In this document: positions 30,075 to 34,487 of the stretch, in pieces
Numbering within the stretch: the stretch's first letter is position 1
How the letters are laid out: each line of letters starts with the position of its first letter
DNA from: CAZBJJ01 sp964492245
GTDB lineage: Bacteria > Spirochaetota > Spirochaetia > Treponematales > Breznakiellaceae
Assembly: GCA_964492245.1 (NCBI GenBank)
Contig: CAZBJJ010000020.1
Coordinates: 1-34,487, forward strand
Direction: 5' to 3'
Length of the DNA stretch: 34,487 nt
Notes under the pieces: generated by a model
The model's input: only the letters and a program-made list of their open reading frames with translations
Databases searched by the model: none
Told to the model about the DNA's origin: nothing
Translations under genes and position numbers: made by a program

Positions 30075-31637
30075 CTAACTTCGGTAGTGGCAACCAATGG
30101 AGGTCTTATTGTGCATTGCCGCTCGCACCACCAGCTCGGCGGTAATAATCATGTTTCGTAGCTCAATAATATCCTTGGTAAGCGCGGCCTCGTGGTAAAA
30201 CTTAGAGATGCGGTGCGAATGATAATTGAGGTCGGACACTGCCCGCTGTAGGCTCTTGGTGGAGCGAATAATACCGCAGTGGTTCCACATCGTTACCTTT
30301 ATCAAATTGATATCCTGATAAATAAGACTGGGCTCGAAGACCTCGGGCAGGGCAGGATACTCCCAATCGGGAATAGCCCGCAGCCGTTCGGCAGAGATTT
30401 TGCCCAGCCGCCCTACAATGTCCAAGCCGGCCCGATAGCCCCAGAGCAGACCCTCTAAAAGGCTTGTGGAGGCAAGGCGGTTTGCCCCATGTACCCCGGT
30501 GCAGGAGACCTCGCCCACGGCCCAAAGGCCCTTAAGAGTGGACTGCCCCTGCATATTAACCTTAATACCCCCACAAAAATAATGAGCTGCTGGCGTAATG
30601 GGAATGGGCTGTTTAGAAATATCCAGGCCCCCCTCCATACAGGTATTGTAGATTTTAGAAAAACGCTCGGGAATTGCCTGTTCGCCCTTGTAGTTATTGG
30701 CCAAATCCAGATACAGCCAGTCCACCCCCTGCTTTGCCATCTCTAAAAATATACCCCTTGCCACCACATCGCGGGGGGCTAAATCGCCCATGGGAGAATA
30801 TTTTTGCATAAAGGGTCGCCCCTCTCTGTCCACGAGCTTAGCCCCCTCGCCCCGCAAAGATTCAGAAATAAGGAAGCGCCGAATGCTCTTGTTGTACAGG
30901 GCAGTTGGGTGGAACTGGATAAACTCCGCATTTATGGTGCTGGCCCCGCAGCGTCGGGCCATGCTAATGCCATCGCCGGTGGCCTCCGGTGGATTCGTGG
31001 TATATTGATAGATATTCCCCAGGCCCCCCGTGGCCAGGACCACCGCCCCTGCTAAAAGGCAGTGAACCTCTCCCGAAGCATTGTCCAGGGCGTAGACGCC
31101 CATAATTTCCCGTTCTTTATAGCGCTCTTGGGAGTCGGTAGAATGATGATTGTTAGTAATTAAGTCTATAGCCGTCGTATTGGTGCGAACTTCAATCTCC
31201 AGCTCTTTCGCTCGGCGCACAAGGGCCTTCTGTATGGCCTCGCCGGTGTGGTCGGCATAGTGCAAAATACGGCGCTGCGAATGGGCGGCCTCTTCTGTCC
31301 AGTCCAGCTCGCCTTTTTGGTTCTTGCTAAAATCTAATTTGGCCTCTTCGACTAAGAGTTTTTGCACAAGGGGTGGCCCTTCGTAAGCCAGCAGATGGAC
31401 AGCATCTCTATAGTTAAAATGTGCACCGGCCTCGAGAATATCGGCCTCTAAAAGCTCTGGTCTGTCCTCGGCGGGCTTGGCAATAATTCCCCCCTGGGCA
31501 TGAAAGGTATTTGTGTGCGAAGGGTCCTCCGTTTTCGAGAGGACAAGGACATTCAGGCCCGCCTTTTTGCATTCAATTGCCGCAGAAAGGCCAGCAATTC
31601 CCGTGCCAACAACAATTACATCCCGTATCTCTCTCAT
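30075..31637 (-). CDS. nadB: L-aspartate oxidase NadB
   Basis: A 520-residue flavoprotein that oxidises L-aspartate to iminoaspartate in de novo NAD synthesis. The FAD site VVGTGIAGLSAAIE, SHTNTFHAQGGI, the substrate region EFIQFHPTALY, and RGEGAKLVD with the later PITPAAHYFCGG and HGANRLASTSLLEG are family hallmarks that separate it from succinate dehydrogenase only in part, but the gene order with nadC settles the call. Its ATG at 31637 shares one base with the nadC stop (TAATG). nadA, whose product uses iminoaspartate, is not adjacent. Confidence 0.95.
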   Translation of the reverse strand: MREIRDVIVVGTGIAGLSAAIECKKAGLNVLVLSKTEDPSHTNTFHAQGGIIAKPAEDRPELLEADILEAGAHFNYRDAVHLLAYEGPPLVQKLLVEEAKLDFSKNQKGELDWTEEAAHSQRRILHYADHTGEAIQKALVRRAKELEIEVRTNTTAIDLITNNHHSTDSQERYKEREIMGVYALDNASGEVHCLLAGAVVLATGGLGNIYQYTTNPPEATGDGISMARRCGASTINAEFIQFHPTALYNKSIRRFLISESLRGEGAKLVDREGRPFMQKYSPMGDLAPRDVVARGIFLEMAKQGVDWLYLDLANNYKGEQAIPERFSKIYNTCMEGGLDISKQPIPITPAAHYFCGGIKVNMQGQSTLKGLWAVGEVSCTGVHGANRLASTSLLEGLLWGYRAGLDIVGRLGKISAERLRAIPDWEYPALPEVFEPSLIYQDINLIKVTMWNHCGIIRSTKSLQRAVSDLNYHSHRISKFYHEAALTKDIIELRNMIITAELVVRAAMHNKTSIGCHYRS

Positions 31638-32527
31638 TATAATCTCTCTGCCTCTTTAAGTGAAAAATCGAAAACATCGATCGTGTGGGTGAGCTCGCCA
31701 AAGGAGATATGCGTAATGCCCGAACCGGCCAGTTCTGCTAGGCGTTGACGACTCATATTTCCGGAGGCCTCGATTTCGCAGCGCCCATCAATTAACGCGG
31801 TTGCCTTTTTAATGTCTGCATTGTCCATGTTGTCTAGCATAATGCGTTCCACGCCCATTGCAAGGGCTTGGCGCACCTCGTCCAAGCTGCGGGTTTCCAC
31901 TTCAATCTTGTATTTATCTCCCCAGGCCTGGCGCACCCTTGTAACCGCTTCGGCAATTCCCCCAGCGGCATCAATATGATTGTCCTTGAGCATGACCATA
32001 TCGAAGAGCCCAATGCGGTGGTTCTGTGCTCCGCCGGTTTTAACCGCATATTTTTGCAGATGTCTAAGACCGGGAATGGTCTTGCGCGTATCCAGAATAA
32101 TTATCGGATCAGTCCCCAGCTTTTCGGCCGATTCCCTAGCCACAGCAACCAACATCGAGGCCTTGGTGGCAATGGCCGAAAGATGGGATATAAAATTGAT
32201 GGCGGTCCGTTCGCCAACGAGGATGCTGCGGGTAGGCCCCTGGAGGCTGGCAATTTTTTGCCCCTTGGCAATGTTCTGTCCATCCTCGGCCAGGAGCTCC
32301 ACGGCAATGCGGCTATCAATTTCTAAAAAGACCGCTTTAAATAGGGCAATACCACAGAGAATGCCTGCATCTTTTGCATATAGGCTCATCCTGCTTTTCT
32401 CGGTATCGGTAAAAATTGCCGAGGCACTTACATCCCCCTGAATATAATTGCGATCCCCCTGTTCTAGGCCTAAGTCTTCGGCCAGGGCTGCTCGAATTAT
32501 GGGTAAAAAAGAATTCGGTTCCAGCAT
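31637..32527 (-). CDS. nadC: Nicotinate-nucleotide pyrophosphorylase NadC
   Basis: A 296-residue quinolinate phosphoribosyltransferase. It turns quinolinate and PRPP into nicotinate mononucleotide. Signatures are AEDLG, GERTAINFISHLSAIAT, DTRKTIPGLRHLQKYAVKTGG, HRIGLFDMVMLKDNH, EVETRSLDE, MLDNM and EASGNM. The order of catalytic residues is complete. The ATG at 32527 has no Shine-Dalgarno sequence and stands six bases after an extended -10 box. It is the first gene of the operon. Confidence 0.96.
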   Translation of the reverse strand: MLEPNSFLPIIRAALAEDLGLEQGDRNYIQGDVSASAIFTDTEKSRMSLYAKDAGILCGIALFKAVFLEIDSRIAVELLAEDGQNIAKGQKIASLQGPTRSILVGERTAINFISHLSAIATKASMLVAVARESAEKLGTDPIIILDTRKTIPGLRHLQKYAVKTGGAQNHRIGLFDMVMLKDNHIDAAGGIAEAVTRVRQAWGDKYKIEVETRSLDEVRQALAMGVERIMLDNMDNADIKKATALIDGRCEIEASGNMSRQRLAELAGSGITHISFGELTHTIDVFDFSLKEAERL

Positions 32528-32542
32528 GGGCGGAGTATATCA
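32528..32542 (-). promoter_or_regulatory. Candidate leaderless extended -10 (TGA-TATACT) of nadC
   Basis: Minus-strand TGA then TATACT (-10 box 32534-32539), with six bases (CCGCCC) to the ATG at 32527. The upstream region is a run of A/T but lacks a clear -35 at 17 bases. Confidence 0.55.
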
Positions 32543-32582
32543 AAAAAAATATTCAAGGGGTAGTATTGCCGGCCAATGGGCC

Positions 32583-33365
32583 TTAGCCCTGTATTAGCTC
32601 TGCCGTTTTTTGCGCAATGGCCCGCTCAATTTCCCTGTCTCGCTCCTCCATATTCTTAAACTCCCCAGCCAAAATGGCATTGAGCTCGTCTACAAAGACC
32701 GAGCCAGCTACCACCGCATGCACCTTTGGGGCCACTGCCCGGGCAAGTTCGGCACTGCGAATACCAAAGCCGCCCAAAAGCCGGCTTCCGCCCCTGGCCA
32801 AGCTATTTAAAAAGGCAAGGCTCTGCTCGCTTAGGCTGGTGGCCGTACCGGTAATACCCGCGCGCAAAGCTGCATATAGATATGCCCGCTTTAGGGCGGC
32901 CATTTCGGCCATGCGTTCGGCCCGCATAGATGGGGCGGCAACGGGAACGGCACAGATACCTGCGCTATTGCAGGCGGCGGCAAGGCCCTCGTCGGCATCG
33001 AAGGGCAGGTCGGGTACAATAAGGCCCTTTACGCCCCTTTTTGCCATCTCTGCCACCAGCTTGGATACGCCCCAAGTGTATATAGGGCTAGCATAGCTCA
33101 TAACAAAGAGCGGCACCTTGGGAAAACTCGTATACAAGAGCTTTAAAAAATCTAAGCTCTTCTGCATATTCCACCCGGCATCCAGGGCCTGGGAGCAGGC
33201 CTGCAATATTACGGGGCCGTCGGCACTGGGGTCGCTAAAGGGAATTTGGACTTCTAAATAGCTCGCCCCTCCCAAAACCAGGCCCCGTGCAAGGGCAAGG
33301 CTGGCCGATTCGTCGGGGTAGCCGGCTACCAGATGTGCCATTAAGGCAATTTTTTTTGTGTTCAT
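32583..33365 (-). CDS. trpA: Tryptophan synthase alpha subunit TrpA
   Basis: A 260-residue TIM-barrel protein that cleaves indole-3-glycerol phosphate to indole and glyceraldehyde-3-phosphate. YLEVQIPFSDPSADGPVIQ-like sequence holds the catalytic Glu and Asp. GLIVPDLPFDADEGL, VPVAAPS, GITGTATSL and GGFGIRSAEL are phosphate-binding and loop signatures. The ATG at 33365 shares one base with the trpB stop (TGATG). Confidence 0.96.
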   Translation of the reverse strand: MNTKKIALMAHLVAGYPDESASLALARGLVLGGASYLEVQIPFSDPSADGPVILQACSQALDAGWNMQKSLDFLKLLYTSFPKVPLFVMSYASPIYTWGVSKLVAEMAKRGVKGLIVPDLPFDADEGLAAACNSAGICAVPVAAPSMRAERMAEMAALKRAYLYAALRAGITGTATSLSEQSLAFLNSLARGGSRLLGGFGIRSAELARAVAPKVHAVVAGSVFVDELNAILAGEFKNMEERDREIERAIAQKTAELIQG

Positions 33366-34487
33366 CAATTATCTCCAAGGGCAAGAAGTTCCCGCTGCAA
33401 AAATTCTTTCCACTGCTGGGGGCGCAAAAGAGGGGCGGTTATAAAGAGGTCCTTGTCGCCGCGCCCGCTCATGTTTACGACAATTGCCTTGCCCGGCCCC
33501 AGGCTCTTGGCCAATTCAATTGCCTGCGCCCCTGCGTGGGCACTCTCTAGGGCAAAAACCAGGCCCTCGTGTTGGGCAAAAAAGGTAAGGGCCTCTAAGG
33601 CCTGGCTATCTAGGGCCCGCTTAAACTCCACCCGGCCAGAGCGGCCAAGGGCTGCCAGCTGTGGGCCAATGCCCGGGTAATCGAGGCCGGCCGAAATTGA
33701 ATGTGTAGGCAGCACCTGCCCATCGTCGTCCAGCAAAAACTGGCTCTTATAGCCATGGACAATGCCCGTACGCGCATCGGTACCGCTCATGCGGGCAGCG
33801 TGCTCCCCAATGCCCGGTCCCCGCCCCCCGGCCTCCACGCCAATAAGGCGCGGCCTCGTGCCGCTTAAAAAGGGTTCGAAAAAGCCAATCGCGTTCGAGC
33901 CACCCCCTACGCAGGCCACTAGGGCCTCGGGGTGAATATTGCGCTCGGCCAGCTGGGCCTGGGTCTCCCGCCCAATAATTGCCTGGAACTCGCGCACCAT
34001 GTCGGGCCAGGGGGCCGGCCCAAGGGCGGAACCTATTATATAGAAGGTTTCGGAAAAGCTGGCCGCCCAGTCGCGAAAGGCCTCGTTAATGGCATCCTTT
34101 AAAGTGCGCGCGCCAGAGCTTACCGCATGGACCTTTGCGCCATAGAGTTCCATGGTGGCCACATTTGGCTGTTGACGGTCGACATCGACCGAGCCCATAA
34201 AAACTTCGCAGGCAAGGCCCAAGCGGGCACAGGCTGCGGCAGTGGCCACCCCATGTTGGCCCGCCCCTGTTTCGGCAATAATCCTCGTTTTTCCCATTCG
34301 CTTTGCCAAAAGCGCCTGCCCAAGGGCATTGTTAATTTTATGCGCCCCCGTATGGGCAAGCCCCTCCATTTTTATATAGATATCGGCAGCTCCAAGCACA
34401 CGGCTGGCGTTGGAGGCATATAAAAGCGGGGTGGGCCGGCCAATAAAGTCTCGCTGCAAACTGGCCAATTCCTGCAAAAAAGTGGCA
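33365..34487 (-). CDS. trpB: Tryptophan synthase beta subunit TrpB, N-terminus cut by window edge
   Basis: About 373 residues are visible and the reading frame runs off the right edge without a plausible start; the expected N-terminal 20-30 residues are missing. TrpB joins indole and serine with pyridoxal phosphate. HTGAHKINNALGQ contains the PLP lysine, AETGAGQHGVATA the catalytic region, GGGSNAIGFF the phosphate loop, and NMSGRGDKD the C-terminal serine. The gene is coupled to trpA by a one-base overlap. Confidence 0.96.
   Translation of the reverse strand, partial: ATFLQELASLQRDFIGRPTPLLYASNASRVLGAADIYIKMEGLAHTGAHKINNALGQALLAKRMGKTRIIAETGAGQHGVATAAACARLGLACEVFMGSVDVDRQQPNVATMELYGAKVHAVSSGARTLKDAINEAFRDWAASFSETFYIIGSALGPAPWPDMVREFQAIIGRETQAQLAERNIHPEALVACVGGGSNAIGFFEPFLSGTRPRLIGVEAGGRGPGIGEHAARMSGTDARTGIVHGYKSQFLLDDDGQVLPTHSISAGLDYPGIGPQLAALGRSGRVEFKRALDSQALEALTFFAQHEGLVFALESAHAGAQAIELAKSLGPGKAIVVNMSGRGDKDLFITAPLLRPQQWKEFLQRELLALGDN

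Noticed and set aside
1..34487. tRNA, rRNA, transposase or phage genes
   Set aside because: No cloverleaf-like intergenic sequence, rRNA, transposase or integrase motif, or attachment-site duplication was seen in the window.

Overview
This 34.5 kb window is a gene-dense bacterial chromosome segment, with almost no gap above 200 bases. Gene content points to a spirochaete of the Treponema type: an anaerobic pyruvate:ferredoxin oxidoreductase, an NfnAB-type transhydrogenase, a 507-residue protein resembling a family I know only from treponemes (DUF5312-like), a UPF0158-GNAT fusion, and many short signal-peptide proteins. This assignment is inference from gene content. No rRNA, tRNA, CRISPR array, insertion sequence or prophage was seen.

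Layout. 1-1445 (-): the start of mnmG and all of mnmE, for tRNA wobble-uridine modification. 1589-6144: an Mpv17-like membrane protein (+), an M29 aminopeptidase (-), and a + run of rsmE, a SprT-like zinc protease and a secreted protein. 6131-9489 (-): a four-gene envelope operon encoding a Cys-rich exported protein, an exported LolA-like::YidD fusion, and two paralogous TPR/PGxG membrane proteins. 9645-12050: a membrane chemoreceptor (+) convergent with a YhhQ-type transporter (-). 12179-14775 (+): a VWA membrane protein, a UPF0158-GNAT fusion and a stand-alone DbpA-type RNA-binding protein. 14786-16371: a membrane protein (-) and an MBL hydrolase (+) sharing a very compact divergent promoter. 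16414-18708: a Na/Pi cotransporter with a PhoU-like tail (-) and a YfcE-type phosphoesterase (+). 18677-21027 (-): nfnA-nfnB. 21086-28711 (+): a PfkB kinase, a thioredoxin-like lipoprotein, nagB, the DUF5312-like protein and PFOR, ending in a strong terminator and a 16-bp tandem array. 28909-32527 (-): the nadC-nadB-ogt-HAD operon. 32583-34487 (-): trpB (cut by the window edge) and trpA.

How the genes work together. PFOR makes acetyl-CoA and reduced ferredoxin. NfnAB can use reduced ferredoxin plus NADH to make NADPH. nagB and the PfkB kinase feed sugar phosphates into glycolysis. nadB/nadC supply NAD, and trpAB make tryptophan.

Two features stand out. First, the exported YidD fusion operon moves a normally cytoplasmic membrane-biogenesis module outside the inner membrane. 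Second, many genes lack a Shine-Dalgarno sequence and instead carry a -10 box five to seven bases before the ATG, often as an extended TGn -10, which suggests leaderless transcripts. Three short tandem arrays of similar period (16-17 bp) but unrelated sequence sit between genes.
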